A stretch of 64,000 nucleotides of DNA from Marinobacter shengliensis. Lineage in GTDB: Bacteria > Pseudomonadota > Gammaproteobacteria > Pseudomonadales > Oleiphilaceae. Below are positions 21,135-33,138 of this stretch, in pieces (the stretch's first letter is position 1; every line of letters begins with the position of its first letter). The notes beneath the pieces are model-generated. The model worked only from the letters and a program-made list of their open reading frames with translations, ran no database searches and was not told the DNA's origin. Position numbers and translations under genes: made by a program. The DNA is taken from positions 112,635 to 176,634 of the forward strand of contig NZ_PXNO01000022.1 of the NCBI RefSeq assembly GCF_003007715.1, written 5' to 3'.

Positions 21135-21605
21135 GTGAATATAAACCTTACGTTGATAGGGCAAGCGATTGCCTTCGCTATTTTCGTCTGGTTCTGCGTC
21201 AAATATGTGTGGCCGCCAATCACGGCTGCCATGGAAGCGCGCCAGAAGAAAATTGCCGACGGCCTTTCTGCCGCAGATCGGGCATCCCTCGATCTGGAAC
21301 TCGCGCAGGAAAAAGCCTCCAAAGAATTGCAAAAAGCAAAACAGGAAGCTGCAGCCCTGATTGACCAGGCCAACAAGCGTGCCGCCCAGATTGTGGAAGC
21401 GTCTAAAGACGATGCCCGCAAAGAAGGCGAAAAGCTTATTGAGCAGGCCAGGGCCGAAATTCAACAGGAGCGTGTTCAGGCTCGCGACGCACTGCGCAAA
21501 GAAGTGGCGGTTCTTGCCGTTGCCGGTGCCGAGAAGATCCTGGAAACCTCTGTAGATGCCAAAGCTCACAGCGAGATGCTGGACAAGCTGGCCGCAGAAC
21601 TCTAA
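21135..21605 (+). CDS. atpF: ATP synthase Fo subunit b
   Basis: This 156-residue peripheral stalk subunit has one N-terminal membrane helix (about 5-28) and a long charged coiled coil containing repeated [13 protein letters not shown]-type segments. GTG start codon with AGAGG upstream. It ends 12 bases before atpH. Confidence 0.96.
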   Translation: MNINLTLIGQAIAFAIFVWFCVKYVWPPITAAMEARQKKIADGLSAADRASLDLELAQEKASKELQKAKQEAAALIDQANKRAAQIVEASKDDARKEGEKLIEQARAEIQQERVQARDALRKEVAVLAVAGAEKILETSVDAKAHSEMLDKLAAEL

Positions 21606-21617
21606 ACGAGGGTCATC

Positions 21618-22154
21618 ATGGCACAACTGACTACGTTAGCCCGACCCTACGCGAAAGCCGTATTCGATGCCGCTAAAGAACAGAATGCCGTTGATCAGTG
21701 GGATCAGGCACTGGCTTTTGCAGGTCTGGTCGCGGCTGACCAAGAGGTAGCGAACATCCTGGCCAATCCCGGCCTGTCTGAGCAACGCAAGGCGGAACTC
21801 TTCGCCGATTGTTTCGAAGAGCCCCTGCCTGAAGCACTCAGAAATTTCCTGTTGATTCTTGCTGAAAACAAGCGTCTGGCGCTGTTGCCGGAAGTTGCTA
21901 CGCTGTTCAGTCTGTATCGCGCGGATCTCGAGCGCACCGTCAAACTGGCGGTGAACACAGCGTTCGAACTGTCTGCCGACGAACAGCAGAAGTTGATCAA
22001 AGCACTGTCCGAAAAGCTGGAGCGCAAGGTTGAGCTTGAAACCGCGGTGGATCAGTCCCTGATCGGCGGCGTGGTAGTACGCACAGGCGACCTGGTTATC
22101 GACGCTTCAGTCCGTGGCAAGCTGGCCAGAATGGCCAAGGCTCTGGGCTCCTGA
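21618..22154 (+). CDS. atpH: ATP synthase F1 subunit delta
   Basis: This 178-residue subunit links the b dimer to the top of F1. The N-terminal [15 protein letters not shown] and the C-terminal [23 protein letters not shown] are both family signatures. It ends 28 bases before atpA. Confidence 0.97.
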   Translation: MAQLTTLARPYAKAVFDAAKEQNAVDQWDQALAFAGLVAADQEVANILANPGLSEQRKAELFADCFEEPLPEALRNFLLILAENKRLALLPEVATLFSLYRADLERTVKLAVNTAFELSADEQQKLIKALSEKLERKVELETAVDQSLIGGVVVRTGDLVIDASVRGKLARMAKALGS

Positions 22155-22182
22155 TTTCAGCACAAGGTTTGAGGACAAAGGC

Positions 22183-23727
22183 ATGCAGCAACTGAATCCA
22201 TCCGAGATCAGTGACATCATCAAGAAGAGAATCGAGAAACTCGACATCTCTTCCGAAGCAAAGAACGAAGGTACGATCCTGTCAGTATCTGACGGCATCG
22301 TATTGATCCACGGTCTGGCCGACGTTATGTACGGCGAGATGATTGAATTTGCCAACGGCACCTACGGCATGGCTCTGAACCTGGAGCGTGATTCTGTTGG
22401 TGCAGTGGTACTGGGCGACTTCGAAGGTCTGGCCGAGGGTCAGAAAGTTCGTTGTACCGGCCGTATCCTGGAAGTGCCGGTTGGTAACGAACTGCTGGGC
22501 CGTGTGGTTGACTCCCTGGGTAACCCGATCGACGGTAAAGGCGAGCTGGGCAACAGCCTGACCTCTCCGGTTGAGAAGGTTGCACCTGGCGTTATCGCCC
22601 GTCAGTCCGTTGACGAGCCGGTACAGACAGGTCTGAAAGCCATCGACACCATGGTTCCCATCGGTCGTGGCCAGCGTGAGCTGATCATCGGTGACCGTCA
22701 GATCGGTAAGACAGCTGTAGCGATTGACGCGATCATCAACCAGAAGAACACCGGCATCAAGTGTATCTACGTTGCCGTTGGCCAGAAGCAGTCTTCCATT
22801 GCCGCTGTTGTGCGCAAACTGGAAGAGCACGGCGCCATGGACCACACCATCGTGGTTGCCGCCGGTGCCGCTGATCCTGCCGCCATGCAGTTCCTGGCTC
22901 CGTACGCCGGTACCTCCATGGGTGAATTCTTCCGTGACCGCGGTGAAGACGCTCTGATCGTATACGACGACCTGTCCAAGCAGGCTGTTGCTTACCGTCA
23001 GATCTCCCTGCTGCTGCGTCGTCCGCCAGGACGTGAAGCATTCCCGGGTGACGTTTTCTATCTGCACTCCCGTCTGCTGGAGCGCGCTTCCCGCGTTAAC
23101 GCTGACTACGTTGAGCAGTTCACCAACGGTGAAGTGAAAGGCAAGACCGGTTCTCTGACCGCGCTGCCGATCATCGAAACCCAGGCTGGTGACGTTTCTG
23201 CGTTCGTACCGACCAACGTGATCTCCATCACCGATGGTCAGATCTTCCTGGAAACCAACCTGTTCAACTCCGGTATCCGTCCGGCCATGAACGCCGGTAT
23301 CTCTGTATCCCGGGTAGGTGGTGCAGCCCAGACCAAGATCATGAAGAAGCTCGGCGGTAACATCCGTCTGGCCCTGGCCCAGTATCGGGAACTGGCGGCA
23401 TTCGCCCAGTTCGCTTCCGATCTTGACGAAGCAACCCGTCGTCAGCTGGAGCACGGTCAGCGCGTTACCGAGCTGATGAAGCAGAACCAGTACAGCCCGA
23501 TGACGGTTGCCGAAATGGGTACCGTACTGTTCGCAGCAAACGAAGGCTTCCTGGACGATGTTGATGTAAACAAGGTTGTGAAGTTTGAAGCACAGCTGCT
23601 GGACTGGATGCGTTCCGAGCAGAAAGAGCTTCTCGACAAGATCGGCCCCGAGGGCAACTTCAACGACGACATCACCGCTGGCCTGAAAGCTGCTCTGGAG
23701 AAATTCAAGACCACTCAGAGCTGGTAA
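22183..23727 (+). CDS. atpA: ATP synthase F1 subunit alpha
   Basis: This 514-residue non-catalytic nucleotide-binding subunit starts [18 protein letters not shown] at ATG 22183, preceded by GAGGA. The in-frame upstream extension overlaps atpH and is unlike the family. The P-loop [15 protein letters not shown] lies at about 169-183. Codon use is strikingly biased, as expected for high expression. Confidence 0.98.
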   Translation: MQQLNPSEISDIIKKRIEKLDISSEAKNEGTILSVSDGIVLIHGLADVMYGEMIEFANGTYGMALNLERDSVGAVVLGDFEGLAEGQKVRCTGRILEVPVGNELLGRVVDSLGNPIDGKGELGNSLTSPVEKVAPGVIARQSVDEPVQTGLKAIDTMVPIGRGQRELIIGDRQIGKTAVAIDAIINQKNTGIKCIYVAVGQKQSSIAAVVRKLEEHGAMDHTIVVAAGAADPAAMQFLAPYAGTSMGEFFRDRGEDALIVYDDLSKQAVAYRQISLLLRRPPGREAFPGDVFYLHSRLLERASRVNADYVEQFTNGEVKGKTGSLTALPIIETQAGDVSAFVPTNVISITDGQIFLETNLFNSGIRPAMNAGISVSRVGGAAQTKIMKKLGGNIRLALAQYRELAAFAQFASDLDEATRRQLEHGQRVTELMKQNQYSPMTVAEMGTVLFAANEGFLDDVDVNKVVKFEAQLLDWMRSEQKELLDKIGPEGNFNDDITAGLKAALEKFKTTQSW

Positions 23728-23735
23728 ATCCACTG

Positions 23736-23755
23736 GGCCCGCCATTGCGCGGGCC
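23736..23755 (+). repeat. Hairpin between atpA and atpG
   Basis: GGCCCGC and GCGGGCC pair perfectly around a 6-base loop. No T-run follows. It may stabilise the upstream message or tune subunit ratios; function is inferred only. Confidence 0.5.
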
Positions 23756-23797
23756 TGCTGGTCCCTTTGAGTGTCTAACTTGAAAAGGCAGTGACTT

Positions 23798-24658
23798 ATG
23801 GCCGTCGGAAAAGAAATACGTAACCAGATCGGAAGCATCAAGAGCACGCAGAAGATCACCTCCGCCATGGAAATGGTGGCGGCGAGTAAAATGCGCAAAG
23901 CTCAGGACCGTATGCAGGCAACTCGCCCATACGCCGAAAAGATGCTGCAGGTAATCGGACACATTGCCAAGTCCAACAAGGATTACCGTCATCCGTTCAT
24001 GCAGGAGCGTGAGGTCAAGCGGGTAGGCTACATTGTAGTTTCCTCCGACCGTGGCCTGTGTGGTGGTTTGAACACCAACCTGTTCAAACTGCTCGTTCGC
24101 GAAATGCGTGAATGGAAACAAAAGGGTGTTGAGACCGACATCTGCGCCATTGGGCAAAAAGGCGCGTCTTTCTTCCGTAACTACGGTGGCAACGTTGTAG
24201 CGGCGGTGACCCATATGGGTGACAACCCGTCTGCAAGTGAGCTGATTGGTAGCGTCAAGGTGATGCTCGATGGTTTCGAGCAGGGCAAGATTGATCGCCT
24301 GTACCTTGTGAGCAACGAGTTTGTGAACACCATGACTCAGAGCCCGAATTCGCTACAACTGCTGCCATTGCCGGAAGGTGATGACGAAGATGTAGGTCAC
24401 CAGTGGGATTATCTCTATGAGCCGGATTCACGTCCGATTCTTGACGGGCTACTGCCACGTTATATCGAATCCCAGGTGTATCAGGGTGTGGTAGAGAATC
24501 TGGCCTGTGAACAGGCTGCCCGGATGATTGCCATGAAGAGCGCGACAGACAACGCCGGTGGCATCATCGATGAGCTTCAGCTGGCCTATAACAAGGCCCG
24601 CCAGGCAGCCATCACCCAAGAGATTTCGGAGATTGTGAGCGGCGCGGCATCTGTTTGA
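23798..24658 (+). CDS. atpG: ATP synthase F1 subunit gamma
   Basis: This 286-residue central rotor shaft has the N-terminal [20 protein letters not shown], the internal [11 protein letters not shown] and the C-terminal [17 protein letters not shown]. The terminal helices form the coiled coil inside the alpha-beta hexamer. The length is normal. Confidence 0.97.
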   Translation: MAVGKEIRNQIGSIKSTQKITSAMEMVAASKMRKAQDRMQATRPYAEKMLQVIGHIAKSNKDYRHPFMQEREVKRVGYIVVSSDRGLCGGLNTNLFKLLVREMREWKQKGVETDICAIGQKGASFFRNYGGNVVAAVTHMGDNPSASELIGSVKVMLDGFEQGKIDRLYLVSNEFVNTMTQSPNSLQLLPLPEGDDEDVGHQWDYLYEPDSRPILDGLLPRYIESQVYQGVVENLACEQAARMIAMKSATDNAGGIIDELQLAYNKARQAAITQEISEIVSGAASV

Positions 24659-24688
24659 TAACGCTCACAAACCTACTGGTTTTATTGA

Positions 24689-26107
<1,419 letters not shown>

Positions 26108-26145
26108 ATTACCTTCTTCCCTTTCTGACCCAAGAGGCGTAAGAA

Positions 26146-26568
26146 ATGGCTATGACCGTACATTGTGACGTCGTAAGTGCCGAAGAAAAAATCTACTCGG
26201 GCCTGGTGGAGATGCTGATCGCCACCGGTACCGAGGGTGAGCTAGGCATCCAGCTTGGCCATGCTCCGCTGCTGACCGAGCTCAAGCCCGGCTCAGTGCG
26301 GATCATCAAGCAGGGTGGCGCTGAGGAGATTCTGTACGTATCCGGTGGTTATCTGGAAGTGCAGCCGAACCTGGTGACCCTGATGGCTGATACCGCAGTT
26401 CGTGCCAAGGATGTGGACGAAGCGGCAGCCCTGGAAGCCCAGAAGCAAGCCGAGAAGGCACTGGCGAACAAGACAGGCGAGTTTGAGTACTCCCGTGCCG
26501 CCGCCGAGCTGGCAGAAGCCGCCGCTCAGCTGCGCACCATCCAGAAACTGCGCAAGCACCTGCGCTAA
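26146..26568 (+). CDS. atpC: ATP synthase F1 subunit epsilon
   Basis: This 140-residue rotor subunit and intrinsic inhibitor has an N-terminal beta-sandwich ([44 protein letters not shown]) and a C-terminal two-helix domain from about residue 88. It is the last gene of the atp operon. Confidence 0.97.
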   Translation: MAMTVHCDVVSAEEKIYSGLVEMLIATGTEGELGIQLGHAPLLTELKPGSVRIIKQGGAEEILYVSGGYLEVQPNLVTLMADTAVRAKDVDEAAALEAQKQAEKALANKTGEFEYSRAAAELAEAAAQLRTIQKLRKHLR

Positions 26569-26606
26569 GCAGGGTTTGTGTCAGGGCCCGGACTGGCCTG
26601 ACCGTG

Positions 26607-26685
26607 AACCGCATCCGCAGGTGGATGACCAGCCACACCCGCAAGGGGAAGGCCGGTTATTCACCGGGACGCGGTTTTTTATTTT
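26607..26685 (+). terminator. Possible structured terminator after atpC
   Basis: AACCGC (26607-26612) can pair with GCGGTT (26671-26676), enclosing a smaller CCGGT/ACCGG hairpin, and is followed by TTTTATTTT. The long loop makes this weaker than a canonical terminator; glmU could still be reached by read-through. Confidence 0.4.
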
Positions 26686-26718
26686 GAGATTCACCACCAG
26701 ATTGGAGCTTACCGCCCC

Positions 26719-28083
26719 ATGAGCCCATTACACGTTGTGATCCTGGCGGCAGGCCAGGGCTCCCGAATGAAATCGGCGCTACCCAAGGTATTACACCCGG
26801 TGGCCGGCAAGGCCATGCTGCATCACGTGATTGATACCGCAAAGCAGCTGGGGGCGGAGAAAATTCACACGGTAATCGGCCACGGTGCAGACCAGGTGCG
26901 GGCATCGCTGGACGAACCCTCGGTGAACTGGGTGATGCAGACCGAACAACTGGGCACCGGCCATGCCGTGGCCCAGGCCCTGCCGGATCTGCCGGACGAC
27001 GCCCGGGTACTGGTGCTCTACGGCGATGTGCCGTTGACCCGCAAAGACACCCTCGAAGCCATGGTCTGTGACCTGGACGATGGCAATCTCGCCCTGCTGA
27101 CCGTGGATATGGACAACCCTCACGGCTATGGCCGGATCGTTCGTAACGCTGAGGGCCAGGTACAGGCGATTGTGGAGCAGAAAGACGCCACCGCCGAGCA
27201 GCAAGATATCCACGAGGTGAACACCGGTATCCTGGCCGTTTCTGCCCGGCACCTGAAAAGCTGGTTACCCACACTATCCAACAGCAATGCCCAGGGTGAA
27301 TACTACCTGACCGACATCATCGCTATGGCGGTTGACCATGGTTTGTCCGTCACGGTATCCCAGCCGTTAAACCCGTTTGAAGTGCAGGGCGTCAATAACC
27401 GCCTACAACTGGCGGAACTGGAGCGATGGTACCAGCGCCAGCAGGCGGAACGCCTGATGACCGAAGGCGCCTCCCTGGCAGACCCTGCCCGGGTGGATGT
27501 GCGCGGTGAGCTGACCATCGGCAACGACCTGTGGATTGATGTGAACGCGGTGTTTGAAGGCAAAGTCAGCCTTGGCAGCAACGTGGTGATCGGCCCGAAC
27601 TGTGTGATCAAGGATTCCACCATCGCCGATGGTGCTGAAATCAAAGCCAACAGCGTGCTTGAAGGTGCAATTGTAGGCGCCAATGCCCAGATTGGCCCGT
27701 TCGCCCGCCTGCGCCCGGGTACCGAACTGGCCGCCAACACCAAGGTGGGCAACTTTGTCGAAACCAAGAAAGCCGTAGTGGGTGAGGGCAGTAAGATCAA
27801 CCACCTGAGCTACGTGGGGGACGCCTCTCTGGGCCGTAATGTGAATGTGGGTGCAGGCACCATCACCTGCAATTATGATGGGGTGAACAAGTTCAAAACC
27901 GAGATTGGCGACGGTGTGTTTGTGGGCTCCAATACCTCGTTGGTTGCACCGGTGACGGTAGCGGCCGAGGCCACCATTGGTGCGGGGTCTACCATCACCC
28001 GCAACGTCGCGGAAAGCGAACTGGCCGTGGCCCGGGGCAAGCAACGGAATATCGCGGGCTGGGAACGGCCGAAAAAAGCGTAA
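26719..28083 (+). CDS. glmU: Bifunctional N-acetylglucosamine-1-phosphate uridyltransferase / glucosamine-1-phosphate acetyltransferase
   Basis: This 454-residue enzyme makes UDP-GlcNAc for peptidoglycan and lipopolysaccharide in two steps. The N-terminal pyrophosphorylase motif is [18 protein letters not shown]. The C-terminal left-handed beta-helix has many hexapeptide repeats (about 250-440), including [14 protein letters not shown]. The gene is followed after 29 bases by glmS, so the two pathway genes are probably co-transcribed. Confidence 0.97.
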   Translation: MSPLHVVILAAGQGSRMKSALPKVLHPVAGKAMLHHVIDTAKQLGAEKIHTVIGHGADQVRASLDEPSVNWVMQTEQLGTGHAVAQALPDLPDDARVLVLYGDVPLTRKDTLEAMVCDLDDGNLALLTVDMDNPHGYGRIVRNAEGQVQAIVEQKDATAEQQDIHEVNTGILAVSARHLKSWLPTLSNSNAQGEYYLTDIIAMAVDHGLSVTVSQPLNPFEVQGVNNRLQLAELERWYQRQQAERLMTEGASLADPARVDVRGELTIGNDLWIDVNAVFEGKVSLGSNVVIGPNCVIKDSTIADGAEIKANSVLEGAIVGANAQIGPFARLRPGTELAANTKVGNFVETKKAVVGEGSKINHLSYVGDASLGRNVNVGAGTITCNYDGVNKFKTEIGDGVFVGSNTSLVAPVTVAAEATIGAGSTITRNVAESELAVARGKQRNIAGWERPKKA

Positions 28084-28112
28084 CAACCGAATAACTGACA
28101 GGTGATAACAGC

Positions 28113-29945
28113 ATGTGTGGGATTGTAGGAGCGGTTTCCGAACGGGATGTCCAGGGTATTCTTCTGGAGGGGCTCCGCCGCCTTGAATACCGGGGTTACG
28201 ACTCCGCTGGCATGGCCGTGATCAACGGCAAGCCGGAAGTGCAGCGTGCCCGGGAAGTCGGTAAGGTTGCTGCCCTGGCTGATGCTATCAGCGCCAACCC
28301 CCTGGCTGGGCATCTCGGTATCGCCCATACCCGCTGGGCCACCCATGGTGAGCCATCCCAGGTGAATGCCCACCCGCACATGTCTGGTGACCGCCTGGCC
28401 ATTGTCCACAATGGCATCATCGAGAACTATCAGGAACTCCGCGAAGAGCTGAAAGCCGAAGGCTTTGAGTTCACCTCCCAGACCGACACCGAAGTGGTTG
28501 CCCATCTGATCGGCAAGAACTACAAGGCCGGCGGAAACCTCTATAACGCCGTCAAGACTGCCATTGGCCGCCTGCGCGGTGCCTTTGCACTGGCGGTTGT
28601 CCATGCCAACGAGCCGGACCACCTGGTGGTGTGCCGTGAAGGCAGCCCGCTGGTGGTGGGCGTGGGTATCGGCGAGAACTTCATCGCCTCTGACCAGCTG
28701 GCGCTGCTGCCGGTCACCGACCGGTTCATGTTCCTGGAAGAAGGCGACATCGCCGATATCCGCAAGGACAAGATCGAGATCCACGATCGCGAGGGCCAGG
28801 CGGTTGAGCGCTCCATCAGCCGTTTCGAGCACGGTGCCGATTCCGCCGACAAGGGCGAGTACCGGCACTACATGCTCAAGGAAATCTACGAGCAGCCAAA
28901 AGTGATCAAGGCCACCATGGAAGGCCGGATTACCGCTACCCGGGTGCTGGAGCAAGCCCTGGGTACCGATGCCGAAAACCTCCTGGAGAACGTGCGCCAC
29001 GTTCAGATCATCGCCTGTGGTACCTCCTACCACGCCGGCATGGTGGCCCGTTACTGGATTGAAGACCTGGCCGGTGTGCCCTGTTCCGTGGAAGTAGCTT
29101 CCGAGTTCCGCTACCGCAAGCACGTGATCCAGCCAGATACTCTGTTCCTGTGCATTTCCCAGTCTGGCGAAACCGCCGACACCTTGGCGGCTTTGCGCCA
29201 GGCCAAGAAAGCCGGTTTTCGAGCGGCATTGGCCATCTGTAACGTACCGGGCAGTTCGCTGGTGCGGGAATCCGACCTGGTGATCATGACCCAGGCCGGC
29301 CCTGAAATCGGTGTAGCCTCCACCAAGGCGTTCACCACCCAGCTGACCGCCCTGCTGATCTTCACCCTGGCCCTGGCCCGCCACAACGGCCTGAATGCCG
29401 AACGGGAAGCCGACATCGTGAAGGCCATTCACCTGTTGCCTGGCCAGGTCAACGATGTGCTGGCCCTGGATGGCGAAATCGAGGAGATGTCCAAAGCCTT
29501 CATGGACAAGAACCACAGCCTGTTCCTGGGCCGGGGTTCCCAGTACCCGGTCGCTATGGAAGGAGCTCTCAAGCTCAAGGAAATTTCCTACATCCACGCC
29601 GAAGCCTATCCGGCCGGCGAGCTGAAGCACGGCCCCCTGGCTCTGGTAGACAGCGAAATGCCCGTGGTGACCGTGGCCCCCAACAACGACCTGGTGGAAA
29701 AACTCAAATCCAACCTGGAAGAAGTGCGGGCCCGTGGCGGCGAACTTTTTGTATTCGCCGACAAGGCTGCAGACGTGAAGCCGGAAGAGGGCTTGCACGT
29801 GATGCAGATTCCCTCGGTGCATGAAATCACTGCGCCCATCGTCTACACCGTGCCACTACAGTTGCTCTCCTATCACGTGGCGGTACTCAAGGGCACCGAC
29901 GTGGATCAGCCGAGGAACCTGGCGAAGAGCGTGACGGTCGAGTAG
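28113..29945 (+). CDS. glmS: Glutamine-fructose-6-phosphate aminotransferase
   Basis: This 610-residue enzyme makes glucosamine-6-phosphate from fructose-6-phosphate and glutamine. The nucleophile Cys follows Met (MCGIVGAVS). The glutaminase domain has [11 protein letters not shown]. The isomerase half has two SIS domains, with [14 protein letters not shown] at about 350 and [16 protein letters not shown] at about 500. It ends [11 protein letters not shown] as in relatives. No glmS ribozyme is seen in the 29-base gap upstream. Confidence 0.97.
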   Translation: MCGIVGAVSERDVQGILLEGLRRLEYRGYDSAGMAVINGKPEVQRAREVGKVAALADAISANPLAGHLGIAHTRWATHGEPSQVNAHPHMSGDRLAIVHNGIIENYQELREELKAEGFEFTSQTDTEVVAHLIGKNYKAGGNLYNAVKTAIGRLRGAFALAVVHANEPDHLVVCREGSPLVVGVGIGENFIASDQLALLPVTDRFMFLEEGDIADIRKDKIEIHDREGQAVERSISRFEHGADSADKGEYRHYMLKEIYEQPKVIKATMEGRITATRVLEQALGTDAENLLENVRHVQIIACGTSYHAGMVARYWIEDLAGVPCSVEVASEFRYRKHVIQPDTLFLCISQSGETADTLAALRQAKKAGFRAALAICNVPGSSLVRESDLVIMTQAGPEIGVASTKAFTTQLTALLIFTLALARHNGLNAEREADIVKAIHLLPGQVNDVLALDGEIEEMSKAFMDKNHSLFLGRGSQYPVAMEGALKLKEISYIHAEAYPAGELKHGPLALVDSEMPVVTVAPNNDLVEKLKSNLEEVRARGGELFVFADKAADVKPEEGLHVMQIPSVHEITAPIVYTVPLQLLSYHVAVLKGTDVDQPRNLAKSVTVE

Positions 29946-29977
29946 CCCCGACCGCCTGGACGGCTGGGCACCGAGAC

Positions 29978-32122
29978 TCAGAACGTGTAGGAAACGGAAG
30001 CCTCCACCGTGCGCTCCTCGCCAAACCAGCAGTTGTTGGCGTCAAAGCAGCTGTAGTAGCGCTCGTCGGTAAGGTTGTTCACGGACAGGCCCAGTTCGGC
30101 ACCGCGGAGGCTGTGAGAGACGCGTCCCAGGTTGTAGCGCAGTGCGATATTGACCAGTGTGGCGTCCGGCACGTTCCCCTCGTTCGTCGCTGCGTTGTAT
30201 TCCGCCTCGCCGATGTAGCGGGCGCCAATGCCTGCCACCAGGCCATCCAGTGGGCCGTTATAGAAGCCATAGTCCGCCCAGACCGACAGCAACTGGTCGG
30301 GCACCCACACGGGCGTCTGGCCTTTCAGGCCGGTGTTGTCCTTGGTCACCTCCACACTCTGCAGCGTGTAGCTGGCGGTCACCAGCAGACTGTCGATGGG
30401 CTGGGCCTGAGCCTCCAGCTCGATGCCCTGGGAGCGCACTTCCCCCGCCTGGACCTGGTCCAGAGGTCCGCCATTGGGGTCGCGGGTGGGCACGTTGTCC
30501 TTGGTGATCTGGTAGAACGCCAGGTTGAGTGAAGTGCGTTGATCCTGGGACTGGTATTTTACCCCCAGCTCCCACTGGTCCCCCTTGGAAGGGTCGAATT
30601 CGTTGCCGTTGCGATCACTACCGCTTTGCGGCTCGAAACTCTCGGCGTAGTTGAGGTAGGGCGAGAGACCGTTGGCGCCGCGATACATCACGCCGGCACG
30701 TGTAGAGACGTTGTCCTGGTCCAGTTTGCTGTTCACAGGCGCGCCGTATTTGCGGCCGGACTCTTCCCCGGTGAAGTCGTCCCAGCGCACGCCGCCGATC
30801 ACCACGAAGCGGCCCAGCTCAATCTGGTCCTGCAGGTACACGCCAAGCTGCTTCTTGCGGATGTTGAAGTCCGAGGACAGAGCCGTATTCTCGATGTTTA
30901 TGGTGCTTCTGGATATCTGATAGTAGTCCGGATCGAACAGATCGATGGCCGGTGCGGCAGTGTCTTCATAGATAACGTCGGAATCGAGACTCAGGTAGTC
31001 CACGCCAACCAGAATGTTGTGCCGGGCCCGGCCGGTCTGGAAGCGCCCCGAGAACTGGTTGTCCACCGTAAACCCGGTGGTTGCCTCGTCGGTCAGGTAG
31101 GCCTGGCGTTGCAGGGTGCGTCCGTCCTGGCTGAACGGGTCGTTGGAGAATCGGTAGGTGTAGGTATTGGTCTGGAATGCCTCGGCATCGGTATATCGGA
31201 AGTTCTGCAGGAAGTTCCAGTTGTCATTGATGTTGTGGTTGACCTTGTAGCCGACCAGCAACACCTCTTTATCAAATTCGTTCCAGTTGGCGTCGCCGGA
31301 GAAGGCATCCTGCGGGAGGTCTCCATTCGGGTTGGGCAAGAACAGGCCGGAAGCGGGCAGGGTGGTGTAAATGCCCATAGCCGGATCTTTCTGGTAGTAG
31401 AGGTTGAAGTTCACCACGGTGTTGTCACTGACCTGCCAATCCACGGAAGGCGCGATCATGTGGCGCTCTTCCTCAGAGGTTGCGGCCTGGCCATCCCGGG
31501 TGCGGGTCAGGCCAACAAGGCTGTAGGACAGGTTGGAATCGCCCAGTTGACCGCGGCTTTCAATGGACGCCTCGGCCAGATTGCGGGAACCGCTGGCAAC
31601 CTCAATTTTGTTGAAGTGCTCTGAGGATGGCTGTTTGCCGATCAGATTCACCATACCACCGGGCGGCATGGACCCATACAGAGTGGAGGTGGGGCCACGA
31701 AACACCTCAACCTGCTCCACAGCTTTCAGATCAATCTGGGGCTGCAGATTCCAGTCGTTGTACAGCAGCTGCAGGCCATCGTAATAGTTCTGGTAATTGA
31801 TGAAGCCGCGGATGCTGAACAGGTCCAGCCGGCCGACTGCGCCTCCGCGAAGTTCGGTGTTCACGCCCGGTGCATAGCGCAGTGCAGTGGCCACGGAATC
31901 GGCATCGCGCATTTCCAGGGCCTGTTGATCCAGTACTGAGATACTCTGGGGAGTGTCGCCCGGCGCCAGTGCCGTCTTGGTGGCAGTGTTCCTGTAGGTT
32001 TCGCCGTAAACCGTCATGGTGTCCAGCTCCATGGGTTCATCGGTATGAGCGACGGCCAACGGGCTGCCAGAGAGACTAACGGCAATAGCAAGTAATGACG
32101 GTTTGATCACGTGTGAGGGCAT
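29978..32122 (-). CDS. TonB-dependent siderophore receptor (hydroxamate-type family)
   Basis: This 714-residue outer-membrane receptor has a signal peptide ending near PLAVAHTDE, then the TonB-box-like ELDTMTVYGE. The plug holds DTPQSISVLDQQAL, FSIRGF and RGPTSTLYGSMPPGGMVNLIGKQP, the pattern of the TIGR01783 siderophore-receptor group (ferrichrome/ferrioxamine/pyoverdine). The barrel ends in VSYTF. It is the third unit of a minus-strand cluster after another receptor and an AraC regulator, with its own Fur-like box upstream. AGGA precedes ATG 32122. Confidence 0.93.
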   Translation of the reverse strand: MPSHVIKPSLLAIAVSLSGSPLAVAHTDEPMELDTMTVYGETYRNTATKTALAPGDTPQSISVLDQQALEMRDADSVATALRYAPGVNTELRGGAVGRLDLFSIRGFINYQNYYDGLQLLYNDWNLQPQIDLKAVEQVEVFRGPTSTLYGSMPPGGMVNLIGKQPSSEHFNKIEVASGSRNLAEASIESRGQLGDSNLSYSLVGLTRTRDGQAATSEEERHMIAPSVDWQVSDNTVVNFNLYYQKDPAMGIYTTLPASGLFLPNPNGDLPQDAFSGDANWNEFDKEVLLVGYKVNHNINDNWNFLQNFRYTDAEAFQTNTYTYRFSNDPFSQDGRTLQRQAYLTDEATTGFTVDNQFSGRFQTGRARHNILVGVDYLSLDSDVIYEDTAAPAIDLFDPDYYQISRSTINIENTALSSDFNIRKKQLGVYLQDQIELGRFVVIGGVRWDDFTGEESGRKYGAPVNSKLDQDNVSTRAGVMYRGANGLSPYLNYAESFEPQSGSDRNGNEFDPSKGDQWELGVKYQSQDQRTSLNLAFYQITKDNVPTRDPNGGPLDQVQAGEVRSQGIELEAQAQPIDSLLVTASYTLQSVEVTKDNTGLKGQTPVWVPDQLLSVWADYGFYNGPLDGLVAGIGARYIGEAEYNAATNEGNVPDATLVNIALRYNLGRVSHSLRGAELGLSVNNLTDERYYSCFDANNCWFGEERTVEASVSYTF

Positions 32123-32154
32123 GTCGGGTCCTGTTTAACGTGGGAACGATTAAG

Positions 32155-32169
32155 TGCGAATCATTCCCA
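32155..32169 (-). promoter_or_regulatory. Fur-like box upstream of siderophore receptor
   Basis: TGCGAATCATTCCCA matches 11 of 14 positions of TGATAATNATTATCA and lies 33 bases before the receptor ATG on the minus strand, in the gap after the AraC gene. Confidence 0.62.
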
Positions 32170-32194
32170 TTATATTTATCTGGCTGAACAGGAC

Positions 32195-33112
32195 TTAACC
32201 GATTGGTGCATGCCGGGCAATGAATGGCTCGTTGAGGGTGACCGGAATCCAGTATTCCATGGCCACCTCGGGCGCGTTGGCGTCAAAGTCAGGCGGGTAC
32301 ACTTCCAGGTCGTAACCGTAGACGGCATTGCAACCTGCGTGCGGAAGCCAGGCCGCGAAGAACCACTTCAGGATTTCCGAGAGGGACTGGATTGGTCCCT
32401 GGAAGGAGATCACCACGTAGTTCTGGGCGGGTACTTTAAGGGTCTCGATCTCGGTGTCGGCGTCTTGGATCTCTGTCTGAACGCCAGCCAGATAGCGGAA
32501 TTCGGACTCCGGCCCCCGGGAGAGATCGAGAACACCGAACCTTGGCTGTTCAGGCGGCAGCCTCTCACTCTCTATGAGTGATGCCCAGAGGGCGGGAACC
32601 TTGGTGTCGAAATCAGGGTTGGATGAGAACAGCCCCCGGATCCTGTCGGAGCGGCCTGATACGCTAAACGCCGGTTTCGAATCCAGCCGTATGGCGGGCA
32701 CCCGTGCCCTCCACGCGGCGTCTGGAAGCTTAGCCGGGTCAAGGCACAGTGGCGTGGTGAGCAGGCAGGGCAGGCCGCGCCGGCGATATTGAGCCGGCGG
32801 GCAGCCAAAATGCTGTTTGAAGCTGCGGGTAAAGCTGATGTCAGAACTGAAACCGCAGGTCAGGCCGATATCGATAATCCGCTGTTCGGTGAAAAGCAGC
32901 ATTTCCGCCGCCAGGCTCAGCCGCAGCTCCCGGACGTATCGACCTACGGACTGTCCGGTCTGTTCCGAGAACACGCGGTTGAACTGCCAGCGGGACCAAC
33001 CGCCTATCCTGGCAAGGCTGGCCACGGCCAGAGGCTTGTCCAGGTTCAGGTGAATGTGTCTGAGAACCTGCTCGATCCTGCCAAGCTGGCCATACCGGCT
33101 TGAAATCGTCAT
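32195..33112 (-). CDS. AraC-family regulator with GyrI-like effector domain
   Basis: This 305-residue protein has two AraC helix-turn-helix motifs at the N-terminus (LAVASLARIGGWSRWQFNRVF and DIGLTCGFSSDISFTRSFKQHF). A C-terminal GyrI/Rob-like ligand-binding domain (about 145-300) contains YVVISFQGP and EYWIPV. This is the order of Rob, not of PchR-type regulators. ATG 33112 is chosen because a longer frame starting at 33193 overlaps the upstream receptor. Its position between two siderophore-receptor genes suggests it senses the imported ligand and activates them (inference). Confidence 0.86.
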   Translation of the reverse strand: MTISSRYGQLGRIEQVLRHIHLNLDKPLAVASLARIGGWSRWQFNRVFSEQTGQSVGRYVRELRLSLAAEMLLFTEQRIIDIGLTCGFSSDISFTRSFKQHFGCPPAQYRRRGLPCLLTTPLCLDPAKLPDAAWRARVPAIRLDSKPAFSVSGRSDRIRGLFSSNPDFDTKVPALWASLIESERLPPEQPRFGVLDLSRGPESEFRYLAGVQTEIQDADTEIETLKVPAQNYVVISFQGPIQSLSEILKWFFAAWLPHAGCNAVYGYDLEVYPPDFDANAPEVAMEYWIPVTLNEPFIARHAPIG

Positions 33113-33138
33113 CACAGGTCCCCGCCGGGCAGTGCCGG

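Noticed and set aside
28084..28112. glmS ribozyme
   Set aside because: The glmU-glmS gap is only 29 bases with no conserved ribozyme core; such ribozymes belong mainly to Gram-positive bacteria.
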